Origin: Arthrobacter sp. AQ5-05
Lineage (GTDB): Bacteria; Actinomycetota; Actinomycetes; Actinomycetales; Micrococcaceae
Length of the DNA: 64,000 nucleotides
Direction of reading: 5' to 3'
NCBI RefSeq assembly: GCF_003287975.1
Contig: NZ_QMKQ01000015.1
Span: 44,187 to 108,186, forward strand
Shown here: positions 34,570 to 42,940 of the stretch, one piece after another
How positions within the stretch are numbered: position 1 is the stretch's first letter
How the letters are laid out: every line of letters begins with the position of its first letter
Program-made: the position numbers and the translations under genes
The notes under the pieces: generated by a model
Database searches by the model: none
Seen by the model: only the letters and a program-made list of their open reading frames with translations
What the model was told of the DNA's origin: nothing

Positions 34570-34667
34570 CAAGCCGTCCTCGGTTTCGGAATTATCGTGT
34601 TCACTAGCCTCGAGTGTTCTCCGCCACGGTGCGGGCGGTCAAGAAAACCGAGGCTGTCCCGGGGCAA

Positions 34668-34683
34668 CTCGTTGAAACGCTGG
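34668..34683. repeat. Direct repeat, left copy, flanking ATPase islet
   Basis: CTCGTTGAAACGCTGG occurs here and again at 35999-36014. The two copies bracket the DUF4143 ATPase gene. Confidence 0.7.
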
Positions 34684-34700
34684 GCTTGTCGTGCTTGTGC

Positions 34701-35969
34701 CTAAGTCAGGCTCCCGCACTGCCAGAGGGCAGAAACAGGAAGCCCCCAGAGCTTTTGGGAATATCGATATCCCTCGGCCCCGGTGTTCAATACGATTCCC
34801 CCGATGAAACGGTCTCCCAAATCGTCACGAAGCGCAGCCAGACCTTGGAACTGCCGGGAGTTGAATGACGTGGAGGCCTTGATTCCCAACGCCAGAATAC
34901 GGCCATCGTCGAACTCCAAGATGATGTCGACTTCAAGCCCGTTACGGTCACGATAATGGAAAAGCTCAAAGTCCCTCTCGGACCAGGTCTTTTGCTTGAG
35001 GAGCTCCGCGACCACGAAACCTTCCAGGAACCGTCCGAAGGCCTCTTGGTAATTGAGGTTCTGGAGCTGTTCGCCGGTGATGCGCGAAAGTCTCACCGCC
35101 AACCCGGAGTCGAGGACAACAATTTTTGGGCGATTGACTTCCCGCGCGCGCAGGTTCGGGGTCCAAGGACTCAGCGTCCCAAAGAGCTGGACGTCGTTGA
35201 TGAGGTCAAGATATGAAGCCACGGTTGAGGCAGGAATCCCGGAGTCCTCCGCCAACCTCGACCTGACCAATTCGTTGGACTGGGCGCCGGCGAGCAATCG
35301 GAGGATCGAGAAAACGCGCTCGGAGCTGACTGATTTTTGGAGTTCAGGCAGGTCGCGGCGAACGATGCTGTCCAGGTAGTTGTCTCTCCATTGGTTTGCC
35401 ATCCGAGGAGGCAAGCCGAGCGCTTCCGGATAGCTGCCGGCTGCACAGAAATCTATGTAGTCGGAGCGAATCAGTTTGCTGGTGAATCCGGGGATTTTCT
35501 CCAGAACTTCGGGGGTGGTGCCCACGGCCGCAAAGTCCTCACGAACACCAGCCAGCTCCCCTTGGCTTAGGCCCATCATTGAGATTCGGATGACGCGGTC
35601 GGCGAGACTGTCCTGTGTGCCTCTGACGCGGAGCAAGGAGGACGATCCCGTCAGCAGAAAACGGCCAGGGCGCCGATCACGGTCGATGCTTGCCTTGATG
35701 GCGAGCGTCAGTTCCGGCAGGCGCTGGATTTCATCGATGATGAGCGTTCCTTCGGGAAAGCTGTCCACAAATCCTGCGGGGTCGGCAATTGCGGCATCGC
35801 GTGTCGCTTCGTCATCCAAGGTCAGGTACTTGGATTCGCCTTCCTTGAACAGGGCCCTGGCCATGGTGCTCTTGCCAACTTGGCGCGCGCCTTCAATGAG
35901 AACCGCCGGGAAGTACTCCAGATGTTCGGAAACGACACTGGATGCATGACGTTGACAGAGCTCTGACAT
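34701..35969 (-). CDS. AAA ATPase with DUF4143 domain
   Basis: This 422-aa protein has an N-terminal P-loop (IEGARQVGKSTMARALF, about 24-40), a Walker B with sensor (GTLIIDEIQRLPELTLAIK), and an LLTGSSS sensor-1 motif. The C-terminal DUF4143 domain carries a restriction-nuclease-like ending (ERDFELFHYRDRNGLEVDIILEF) with an EVD-type motif. Members are widespread accessory genes, often lone or toxin-linked, and their function is unclear. The composition is visibly lower in GC than the neighbours. The gene is bracketed by 16-bp direct repeats between two conserved minus-strand genes, so recent acquisition is likely. Confidence 0.87.
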   Translation of the reverse strand: MSELCQRHASSVVSEHLEYFPAVLIEGARQVGKSTMARALFKEGESKYLTLDDEATRDAAIADPAGFVDSFPEGTLIIDEIQRLPELTLAIKASIDRDRRPGRFLLTGSSSLLRVRGTQDSLADRVIRISMMGLSQGELAGVREDFAAVGTTPEVLEKIPGFTSKLIRSDYIDFCAAGSYPEALGLPPRMANQWRDNYLDSIVRRDLPELQKSVSSERVFSILRLLAGAQSNELVRSRLAEDSGIPASTVASYLDLINDVQLFGTLSPWTPNLRAREVNRPKIVVLDSGLAVRLSRITGEQLQNLNYQEAFGRFLEGFVVAELLKQKTWSERDFELFHYRDRNGLEVDIILEFDDGRILALGIKASTSFNSRQFQGLAALRDDLGDRFIGGIVLNTGAEGYRYSQKLWGLPVSALWQCGSLT

Positions 35970-35998
35970 ACCTGAAATCTAGCGTGTTTTCGTATTAG

Positions 35999-36035
35999 CT
36001 CGTTGAAACGCTGGACCCAAGTCGTTGAAACGCTG
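35999..36035. repeat. Direct repeats, right copies, flanking ATPase islet
   Basis: CTCGTTGAAACGCTGG (35999-36014) is identical to the left copy. A third, 14-bp partial copy TCGTTGAAACGCTG (36022-36035) lies 23 bp further on, just 4 bp from the nirK stop codon. Confidence 0.7.
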
Positions 36036-36039
36036 CCCT

Positions 36040-38748
36040 CTATTCGGCCACCCTGAACACGCCCTGGGCACCGCGTTCGGCATCGACCATCACGTGGGAT
36101 ACGAAGGGATAGTTTCCTGCCTCGGGAAACTTCAGCTCCACGAATCCGCCCTGGGCCACACCGACCGCCAGGGCCTGGCTTCCTCCGTCGGTTCCCTCCC
36201 GGTGATCGAGCAGGTAGTTTCCCTCGAGCCAGGTGGTGTCGAACTGCCCGCCGATCACGTGGAACGAGGAGGCCCTGTTGGGCCCGACATCCAGCAGCCA
36301 GATCCGCACACGTTCCCCGACCTTGGCCGGAAGCGGCCGGTGCACGTATTGGTTCGCATAGCCGTTGAAGACCACCAGGTCCGGCTTCCCCGCGGCCAGC
36401 TTCCCGGTGTCCACTTCCGCGTCCTGGGCCCCCAAATAGAATTCGGACTGGGCCAGCACGTAGGAACGGTCCACCTCGGGCAGGCCGTCGGGCTCGATCA
36501 CCACGGTGCCGAACATGCCGTTGGCGATGTGGGCGCTCATGGGCATGGTCGAGCAGTGGTACATCCAGATCCCCGCCCTGGTGGCGGTGAACGTGTAGTG
36601 CAGCGATTCGCCGGGCTGGATGGTGCGCATCGGTTCATCCGGGGCCAGCGCACCGGCGTGGAAGTCGATGGAGTGGCCCATGGTTCCGTCGTTGACCAGC
36701 GTGATCTCGAATGTATCGCCGACCCGGCCGTGCAGCAGCGGGCCCGGCGCGGTGCCGTTGAAGGTCCAGAGCCTTTGCCGCACTCCCGGGGAGACCTCGG
36801 CGAGTGCTTCCTGCGCGGTGAAGGTGGCCTTGTGGACCACGGGCTTGCCGTCCTTCGGCCGAGGCGGAAGGACGGGCAACGACGCGTCGTGCGCGGTAAA
36901 GGACACATCCGGTTCTGCCATCAGGTCCGGCGGGGCGCCCGCGGCCGACGGGGAAGGGGAGACCGGCGGGTGCATGGACCCGTGGCCCGGGTCCACCGCT
37001 CCGGGATCTTCGCCGGGTGCCGCGGGCGTGCCGGCGGCCTTGATCTCCAGCACCATGCCCATTTGCCTGTGGCCCGTGCTCGAGCACCAGGCCGAGACGT
37101 CGGAGGTGATGACACCGGCGTCCACGGTGGCGCTTTGGCCCGGGGCCAGCCGACCGCTGTTCGCCCCGGTTGCCAGCACCAGGTCGTGTGTTTCGGCCGC
37201 ATCGGTGTTGGTCAGCTCGATGACCAGGTGCGTGCCGGCGGGAACCTCGATGCTGGCGGGGGTGAAGCGCATGTCTGCGGCCTGGACCTTCACCCTTATG
37301 GTTTCGGCAGTGGTTGCCGGTGCCGCTGTGCCGGCTCCGGGCGGGGCGGGCGGTGCGGCGATGCCGGCGGCCGCCGGGTCGATGGCCACGCCCACCGCGA
37401 TGGCCAGCACCACGGCGATGAGCCCGGCCATGGCCTGGCCCGCACGCTGGCCATCGGGGCGCTCCCCCTCCGGTTCCATGCGCACCCGTGGGGCCGGGGT
37501 TCCGACGGGCAGGCCCAGGACCTTGATTGCTGCGACCGCCTTGGCCTTGGCACCGCGGTGGGCCCGCAGGGCCATAAAAAGCAGCGGGAGGAAGCTTGCC
37601 ATGGCCACCAGGTACAGCACCGAGCACAGCACCCGCACCAGCGAGGGAACCGGCAGCGCACACACCAGCAGTGCGGCGTTCGCGGTGGACACGCGCAGCA
37701 CCGCCCCGCGGTCCAGCACCGTGGTCGCGGCCCTGACCGGCGCCGGACCGCCGCCCAGGGCCACCGGCACCAGGTAGGACAGCGCACCGAGCAGCACCTG
37801 CGCGGCGAACCCGGCCACCAGGTACGGGGTGGTGGAGGCGAACAGGCGGCCGACCGCCTGCCAGTCGCCGGTGCCCAGCAGGGAAACGACCAGGGCCACC
37901 AGGCACCCGATCCACCAGCTGACGGCGCCCAGCACCGAGAGCGTGGAGAAGGTCTTCGGCGGCTTGTTCCGAGCGACCTGGATGAAGGCCGAAGCCATCA
38001 TCCCGAGGCCCGCGAGGTAGCCGAGCAGGCCGGCGGCGGCCACCGGCAGGAGGCCGAATCCGGCGCCGAGCGCCGCGGCCAGGGCCGAGGCAACGAGCAC
38101 CGGCAGGGCACGCCGGGAATTGAGCGCGGCCTGGTCGGCGATCCTGGTGCGCAGCATGGTGGGCCAGAGCGTGACCAGGGTTCCCGCCACCGTCAGGCCC
38201 ACCCAGCCCAGGACGTTGAGGAACGCGTGGGCCAGGGTGACCTGCTCAAGGGTCGGCGAGCCGGTGCCATGGGCCAACACGGTGCCCAGCACCGCCCCGA
38301 CGGGCAGGAATGCTGCCGCGGCGATGTAGTACTTCACGGTCGCGCCGAAGCGGGAAGGCAGGGCTCGCCGCATGCGGGCGAACAGGTCCACCCCGTGCCA
38401 GATCACGGCCCCTGCCACCAGGGCGGCCCCGGTCGCGGTGAGCGGCCAGAGCATCGACAGCACCCCCGAGACCACCACGACGGTGCCGGCGTTGAGCATG
38501 AGAAGCCGCCAGTTCTGGGTGGCCCGGTCATGGGGCCGGGCCGGGGTGCGCAGCAGGGCGATGGCAAAGTACTGGGACCAGACCAGGATCGCGTGGGAGA
38601 TCGCGCCGAGCAGCAGCAGGTGGATCATGAGCCAGCGGGGCGCGGGGATTTGGCGGTGGACCAACGCGGCAACCACGAGGAGAACCAGCCAGAAGGCCAC
38701 CGGCAGGTCGCGCATGGGCCAGAAGCCCCTGGCCGGGTTCTTGCTCAT
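36040..38748 (-). CDS. nirK: Membrane-fused copper nitrite reductase (NirK-type, three cupredoxin domains)
   Basis: This 902-aa protein reduces nitrite to NO. Residues 1 to about 465 form a polytopic membrane domain of about 12 helices. Residues about 490-570 form an extra cupredoxin with an intact type-1 site (ETHDLVL His; CSSTGHRQMGM Cys/His/Met). Residues about 635-902 form the two-domain NirK core. The core's type-1 site reads YHCSTMPMSAHIANGM, and its type-2 His lie in GHSIDFHAG (about 692) and SFHVIGGQFD (about 831). The ATG at 38748 overlaps the upstream gene (ATGA). The frame is open to 40197 only because it shadows that gene. The fusion suggests direct electron delivery from the membrane. 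Confidence 0.88.
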   Translation of the reverse strand: MSKNPARGFWPMRDLPVAFWLVLLVVAALVHRQIPAPRWLMIHLLLLGAISHAILVWSQYFAIALLRTPARPHDRATQNWRLLMLNAGTVVVVSGVLSMLWPLTATGAALVAGAVIWHGVDLFARMRRALPSRFGATVKYYIAAAAFLPVGAVLGTVLAHGTGSPTLEQVTLAHAFLNVLGWVGLTVAGTLVTLWPTMLRTRIADQAALNSRRALPVLVASALAAALGAGFGLLPVAAAGLLGYLAGLGMMASAFIQVARNKPPKTFSTLSVLGAVSWWIGCLVALVVSLLGTGDWQAVGRLFASTTPYLVAGFAAQVLLGALSYLVPVALGGGPAPVRAATTVLDRGAVLRVSTANAALLVCALPVPSLVRVLCSVLYLVAMASFLPLLFMALRAHRGAKAKAVAAIKVLGLPVGTPAPRVRMEPEGERPDGQRAGQAMAGLIAVVLAIAVGVAIDPAAAGIAAPPAPPGAGTAAPATTAETIRVKVQAADMRFTPASIEVPAGTHLVIELTNTDAAETHDLVLATGANSGRLAPGQSATVDAGVITSDVSAWCSSTGHRQMGMVLEIKAAGTPAAPGEDPGAVDPGHGSMHPPVSPSPSAAGAPPDLMAEPDVSFTAHDASLPVLPPRPKDGKPVVHKATFTAQEALAEVSPGVRQRLWTFNGTAPGPLLHGRVGDTFEITLVNDGTMGHSIDFHAGALAPDEPMRTIQPGESLHYTFTATRAGIWMYHCSTMPMSAHIANGMFGTVVIEPDGLPEVDRSYVLAQSEFYLGAQDAEVDTGKLAAGKPDLVVFNGYANQYVHRPLPAKVGERVRIWLLDVGPNRASSFHVIGGQFDTTWLEGNYLLDHREGTDGGSQALAVGVAQGGFVELKFPEAGNYPFVSHVMVDAERGAQGVFRVAE

Positions 38749-40025
38749 TCTTCCGGCTCCCGTAGCGATATCGATAGGCCGGAGCGCGGGGGCCGCGCTG
38801 CCGGGTTGGTGCCGGGCATCGGCCTTGCGCCGTCCGCCGGGCCGATGCCCGGCGGCTTGGGCGCCAGCAAGGATGTGCCGGACCCGGGCCGGTCCGCGGC
38901 CGGCGGCACCGGTGCCGCAGGCTTCGGCCGGGGCTCGCCGATCAGTACGGAGGCGACGGCCAGGGCCAGGAAAAGCAGCAGGGCCAGGACGTTGGCCACG
39001 CCCCCGGCGCGCCAGGCCCAGTCGTATCCCAGTCCGTTGCCGATCCACAGCCGCAACAGCAACCCCGCCCAGAGCAGGATCGCCGGGGCCCACATCATCG
39101 GGCGGTAGGGCAAGGGACGGCGCAGGATCGCGGGAAGGATGCTCGAGGAGTGTGCGATGACCATCGAGATGGTGAATCCCAGGAACACGGCGTGGATGAC
39201 GGTGTCGTAGGCGGCCCGGGTGCCGGGTAACCCGAAGCACCAGGTGATGGCGGCAACCAGCAGCCATCCGTAGCCGGCGAGCATGCAGCTGGCCATGAAC
39301 CGGGTGGCGCCGGTGGCACGGATGGTGCGGCGGGCAACGTCGTGGGCCGCCAGCCACAGCGCCAGCGCGGCAAGGACCAGGCCGAACCCGATCGACCCCC
39401 ACGCAGGGTTCAGCAGCGAGGCCACCACCGCGAAGGTGAGCAGCCAGGACAGCTGGAGCGCCCGGGTTCCGGCCAGCGGGCCCATGCAGATGCGTGCCAG
39501 TTCGACGCGTTCGCCCGCGATGCTCAGCACCAGGAAGGCCACCAGCCAGGGCAGCAGCAGGGCCATGTCCACCCCGCCAAGCCAGAGGATCGCGGCACCC
39601 GTGCCCAGCGCGGCGCCCAGCAGCTGGATGAGCACGGCGTGGTCGCGTTGGCGGCGCCAAAGCGGCAGGTAGACCCACACCAGGGCGGCCATCCCGGCGA
39701 GCAGGCCCAGTTTTCCGGCGAAGCGCGGCACATCGGAAAGCAGCAGGACGGATCCGGCGCCCAGCAGCAGCGGGCTGAGGTACCCTGCGCGCCGGCCCAG
39801 GGCCACCGCGCGTTCCAGGGCGACCAGGGTTCCCACGAATCCCAGGGCCAGCACCATCCCGTGGACCTCGCCCCAGTGGACGGTGTTCAGCGGAGCGGGC
39901 AAGTCCAGGAGAAGCAGGGCGGCGTTGAGCCCGGCCAGCAGGCTCGCGGCGGCGGGCAGCATGAACAGGGTGCGTGCCGGGAGCAGCCGGGGCTTGGCGG
40001 GGATGGATTTCCGGGAGGCGCTCAT
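38745..40025 (-). CDS. Polytopic membrane protein, NnrS-like, co-transcribed with nirK
   Basis: This 426-aa integral membrane protein has about 12 hydrophobic helices. Conserved-looking His motifs are NTVHWGEVHGMVLALGF (about 50-65) and DTVIHAVFLGFTISMVIAHSSSILPAI. They resemble NnrS-type heme-copper membrane proteins linked to nitric oxide metabolism. The C-terminal tail (about 375-426) is Pro/Gly-rich and cytoplasmic. It overlaps nirK by 4 bp downstream and the regulator gene by 4 bp upstream, so all three are one transcript. The role is NO protection or electron supply for NirK; this is inference. Confidence 0.7.
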   Translation of the reverse strand: MSASRKSIPAKPRLLPARTLFMLPAAASLLAGLNAALLLLDLPAPLNTVHWGEVHGMVLALGFVGTLVALERAVALGRRAGYLSPLLLGAGSVLLLSDVPRFAGKLGLLAGMAALVWVYLPLWRRQRDHAVLIQLLGAALGTGAAILWLGGVDMALLLPWLVAFLVLSIAGERVELARICMGPLAGTRALQLSWLLTFAVVASLLNPAWGSIGFGLVLAALALWLAAHDVARRTIRATGATRFMASCMLAGYGWLLVAAITWCFGLPGTRAAYDTVIHAVFLGFTISMVIAHSSSILPAILRRPLPYRPMMWAPAILLWAGLLLRLWIGNGLGYDWAWRAGGVANVLALLLFLALAVASVLIGEPRPKPAAPVPPAADRPGSGTSLLAPKPPGIGPADGARPMPGTNPAARPPRSGLSISLREPEE

Positions 40026-40729
40026 TCGGTGTGGGTTTCGCCGGCTGCGGCGCGCAGCTGCAGGGTGCACTGGCCGGGGGCGGAAAACGGCAGCAGGGTG
40101 CTGGCGGAGCCGTCGAGTCCCATCTCGGCGAAGGCCCCCTGGATGATCCCCAGGTGGACGCCGCAGACGATGTCCGGATGTTTGCTGGCCGCTTCAATGA
40201 GCGGGCAGCGGGTCAGCACCACGTGTTCGTTGAAGGCATCGGGGTCGGGGGCGAACCCGACCTCTTCGAGCATGTCGACCACGTGGGAGCGGCCTGCCTC
40301 CGCGGGGCGCTGTCCATGGTGCTCGCCTTGTTGCTTGAGCGTCAATTCCCTGCCCCAGGCCTTCCCCGCATCCACCGCATCCTGGACCGGATGCGCACTG
40401 GTTTCATGCAGCACGGTGGCCAGCGCGGAGGCCAGGGAGGCATAGGGGGAATGCTCGATGGGTTTCTTGGCTTCCCAGAGCCAGGCGGGGCGGCCACGGC
40501 CTTTCGAGGCAGCGCGCTCGCGGCTCAGGTATCCGTCGCGCAACAGATCCTCGAGGTGCGCCCGGACGGTGTTTTCATGCAGTCCGCAAATGTGTGTGAC
40601 GGCAGCGAGCGTGGCGGGGGCCGACTGCGCTTCCAGCAGCTCAAGAATCCGCAGGCGTGTGGGCGAGAGCGGGCGCCCGAAAGAGGTGCGCCGGGTGGGG
40701 GCCGGGGAACGATCCGAGGGACCGGTCAC
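40022..40729 (-). CDS. SufR-like HTH regulator with C-terminal cysteines (possible Fe-S/NO sensor)
   Basis: This 235-aa regulator has an N-terminal winged HTH of the ArsR/SufR group (LSPTRLRILELLEAQ, ICGLHENTVRAHLEDLLRDGYL). The C-terminal part carries LTRCPLIEAASKHPDIVCGVHLG and a later Cys (GQCTLQL). The CP...HP..VC pattern is that of SufR-type proteins, in which cysteines hold an Fe-S cluster. It starts the nirK operon (coupled by ATGA), so it likely controls nitrite-reductase genes in response to NO or redox state. The start is GTG 40729. It is divergent from the DUF2249 gene. Confidence 0.78.
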   Translation of the reverse strand: MTGPSDRSPAPTRRTSFGRPLSPTRLRILELLEAQSAPATLAAVTHICGLHENTVRAHLEDLLRDGYLSRERAASKGRGRPAWLWEAKKPIEHSPYASLASALATVLHETSAHPVQDAVDAGKAWGRELTLKQQGEHHGQRPAEAGRSHVVDMLEEVGFAPDPDAFNEHVVLTRCPLIEAASKHPDIVCGVHLGIIQGAFAEMGLDGSASTLLPFSAPGQCTLQLRAAAGETHTE

Positions 40730-40864
40730 GGGGTGGCCAAGGCGGCAAATGACATGCGGCGGCGAGTACGATTGTTTTCCACGTAGTTGACTGTACTAAA
40801 ATGATTCGAAGGTTGCCAGTCGATGCTGGAAATCGAAACCCCTCTTGAGCAAAGGAACCCCATC

Positions 40865-41185
40865 GTGGCTGACATTGTTATCTCTTCCAGCAAGGAAGAA
40901 GCCGAGAAGCAGACCCAACCCGCGGCCCACGAGTGCGCCTGCGGCGATCATGATGCCGAACTTCCGGAGCTTGACGCCCGGGCCATCCCGCACGCGATCC
41001 GCCACGCCACGATCTTTGGGGCGCTGGATTCCCTCGCCGTGGGCGGCGGCCTGGTCCTGGTGGCCCCGCACAACCCGCTGCCACTGCTGGACCAACTCGA
41101 GGGCCGGGCACCCGGCGCCTTCGCGATCAGCTACCTCGAAGAGGGGCCGGAGGCCTGGCGCCTGCAATTGGTGCGCAAGGCCTAG
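40865..41185 (+). CDS. DUF2249 domain-containing protein
   Basis: This small cytoplasmic protein of about 106 aa has the DUF2249 fold: LDARAIPHAIRHATIFGALDSLAVGGGLVLVAPHNPLPLLDQLE and a C-terminal EAWRLQLVRK strand. An N-terminal HECACGDHD motif could bind metal. The GTG at 40865 is preferred because AAAGGAA lies 10 nt upstream; an ATG at 40823 lacks a site. DUF2249 genes recur near denitrification and NO-related genes, and here the gene is divergent from the nirK operon. Biochemical function is unknown. Confidence 0.8.
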   Translation: MADIVISSSKEEAEKQTQPAAHECACGDHDAELPELDARAIPHAIRHATIFGALDSLAVGGGLVLVAPHNPLPLLDQLEGRAPGAFAISYLEEGPEAWRLQLVRKA

Positions 41186-41199
41186 AAAACTTGGGGGAA

Positions 41200-41240
41200 G
41201 ACTCGTGGGGCCCGGCCGAAACGGCCCGACCCCACGAGTC
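41200..41240 (+). terminator. Terminator after DUF2249 gene
   Basis: GACTCGTGGGG and CCCCACGAGTC form the outer stem, with CGGCCG/CGGCC paired inside. It lies 15 bp after the stop and is convergent with the VOC gene. Confidence 0.75.
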
Positions 41241-41285
41241 CTTGCCGTGGCACATCCGATATCGACGCGCCACGTATGGCCTTCG

Positions 41286-41717
41286 CTACTGCCCGGCGGT
41301 GCCCGGTCCGGCGATATTGACCATCCAGTCGACACCGAATTTGTCCGTCAGCATCCCGAACCAGTCGCCCCACGGCGCCTGGGCCAGCGGCTCGCCGATC
41401 TTGGCCCCGTCGCTGAGCTTGTCCCAGTAACCTGTCATTTCCTCCCTGTCGTCGCCGCTGAGGGTGACGGAGATGGCGGTTCCTCCCTTCCATTCCATGG
41501 AGGCAGGGGTGTCGGCCGCCATCAGGTTCAAGCCGTTGGGTGCATGCAGGTGCCCGTGCATGATCTTGTTGTCGTCATCAGGGTTGTCCGTCTTGGCGAA
41601 CTCGAAGTCCGCAAAGGGACGCAGGTCCAGCTCGCCACCGAAGACCGACTGGTAGAACTCGAGCGCGGGACGCGCCGTGTCACGGAAGCTGATGTAGGGA
41701 TTGAGGATCGTGCCCAT
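41286..41717 (-). CDS. VOC-family protein (PhnB-like glyoxalase fold)
   Basis: This 143-aa vicinal-oxygen-chelate protein of the PhnB/3-demethylubiquinone-like group starts with LNPYISFRDTARPALEFYQSVFGGEL, contains KIMHGHLHAPNGLNLMAAD, and ends with PWGDWFGMLTDKFGVDWMVNI. These proteins usually lack known enzymatic activity. GGAGAA lies about 7 nt before the ATG at 41717; an in-frame ATG four codons upstream is possible. It is divergent from a MarR regulator, which may control it. Confidence 0.83.
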   Translation of the reverse strand: MGTILNPYISFRDTARPALEFYQSVFGGELDLRPFADFEFAKTDNPDDDNKIMHGHLHAPNGLNLMAADTPASMEWKGGTAISVTLSGDDREEMTGYWDKLSDGAKIGEPLAQAPWGDWFGMLTDKFGVDWMVNIAGPGTAGQ

Positions 41718-41951
41718 GGTGTTCTCCATCGTTTGGCGAGGTTCAACAACTAGCAATTCTGCCCGGCACGCCCGCTTCCGGGAACCCTTGCGGGTGGATC
41801 TTTGCCGGGAATTCACCGGGAAACGGGCGGGCGTGAACGGCGCCGCGTCCCCGCCCTGCTTTGAAGCCGGGCTTCGCGGCGGTCGCACCGATGCCGCACC
41901 ACGGGAAATCCCGCGGCAACAAGGACGTCGAAGCGGAAAATCGCAACTAAA

Positions 41952-42464
41952 ATGAATGACATGACTTCACCGTTTTCCGACTCCCTTCCCGACCCGGGAT
42001 CGGCCATCGACTCCACCGCACTCGATCCGCTGATCGAGGATGTGGAAAAAGAGTTCTCCATGATGGTTGTCAAGGCGCGCCAGGCCATCCGCAGGCGCGC
42101 CGCCTCCATCCACCCGGAGCTTCAGCCCCTGGGCTACAAGGTACTCTCCATCCTGGCCCGCGAGCAGGCCCGGCAACAGATCATCTTGGCCGAGGAACTC
42201 CAGGTGGACAAGGCCACGATGAGCCGAATGATCAAGTGGCTCGAGGCCAAGGAACTGGTCACCCGCGTCCCGGATCCGAATGACGGTCGGGCCATGCTGG
42301 TCAGCATCACCAACACGGCACGTGCCGGGGTGATCGCCTCCAGCGCTGCTTCGCGCCAGCTGCTGCGCAACAGGCTGATCTCCTGGGAGCCAGAGGAAAT
42401 CAAGCGCTTCACGGACCTGCTGGCCCGGCTCAACGCCAACGACCAGCCGCAACACGGCAAATAA
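41952..42464 (+). CDS. MarR-family transcriptional regulator
   Basis: This 170-aa winged-helix regulator has a MarR core ARQQIILAEELQVDKATMSRMIKWLEAKELVTRVPDPNDGR, which includes the recognition helix and the DPxDGR wing. MarR dimers commonly repress neighbouring stress or efflux genes in response to phenolic or oxidant ligands. The VOC protein gene is divergent, about 230 bp away. The ATG at 41952 is used (a second ATG is three codons later). A strong terminator follows. Confidence 0.87.
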   Translation: MNDMTSPFSDSLPDPGSAIDSTALDPLIEDVEKEFSMMVVKARQAIRRRAASIHPELQPLGYKVLSILAREQARQQIILAEELQVDKATMSRMIKWLEAKELVTRVPDPNDGRAMLVSITNTARAGVIASSAASRQLLRNRLISWEPEEIKRFTDLLARLNANDQPQHGK

Positions 42465-42483
42465 TTCGGCTCCATGGATTTCC

Positions 42484-42518
42484 CGGCCCCGGCCCTTCAC
42501 CCCGAAGGGCCGGGGCCG
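42484..42518 (+). terminator. Terminator after marR-like gene
   Basis: CGGCCCCGGCCCTT and AAGGGCCGGGGCCG form a 14-bp perfect stem with a 7-nt loop, 19 bp after the stop. Confidence 0.8.
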
Positions 42519-42940
42519 CTTTCATGGCCCGCGCCGGAGGCCACCGCGTGGTACGGGCGACCACTCGTGCATCAAAGCCGGAGCATCCGGCGCACCCAAA
42601 CCGTCGATCACTTCGAAGATTATTCGTGCGACTCCATGAAAATAGCCATTCCCATTCATCCAACAGCCTCGCCTCGCGGCACCAACGGGCACTTGTTCGA
42701 CGAAAGGCGATTTTGGCGTGACGAATTGTTAAGCACCCGCCTTGCCTCGGCTGCGCGGATTCGGGAAGACTCATCAACAGAATCACGAGCTCCAATCATT
42801 CACGGCCCTGGCCGATTGGACGGCAACCCTCTTCGTCATAGCGGGGTGCTCCAGGTGAAGATTCGACGCCGTCCAACCGGGCCGGCGTAAGTATGGCGTC
42901 GTGCGAGCGCATGCGCCAACCACGAAAGGATCCGTTTCCC
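42519..42940. other. Intergenic region upstream of osmC-like gene
   Basis: This 420-bp stretch is comparatively AT-rich in its middle (about 42600-42740). Only short open frames with no domain signal are present. It presumably carries the promoter of the OsmC gene. I see no RNA gene or repeat. Confidence 0.4.

Noticed and set aside
36025..39108. 1027-aa open frame on the plus strand across nirK
   Set aside because: It is antisense to a clearly functional nirK; the translation is compositionally biased without motifs.
38749..40197. N-terminal extension of the nirK frame to 40197
   Set aside because: The region codes for the NnrS-like protein in another frame. The ATGA coupling at 38745-38748 and the family start fix nirK at 38748.
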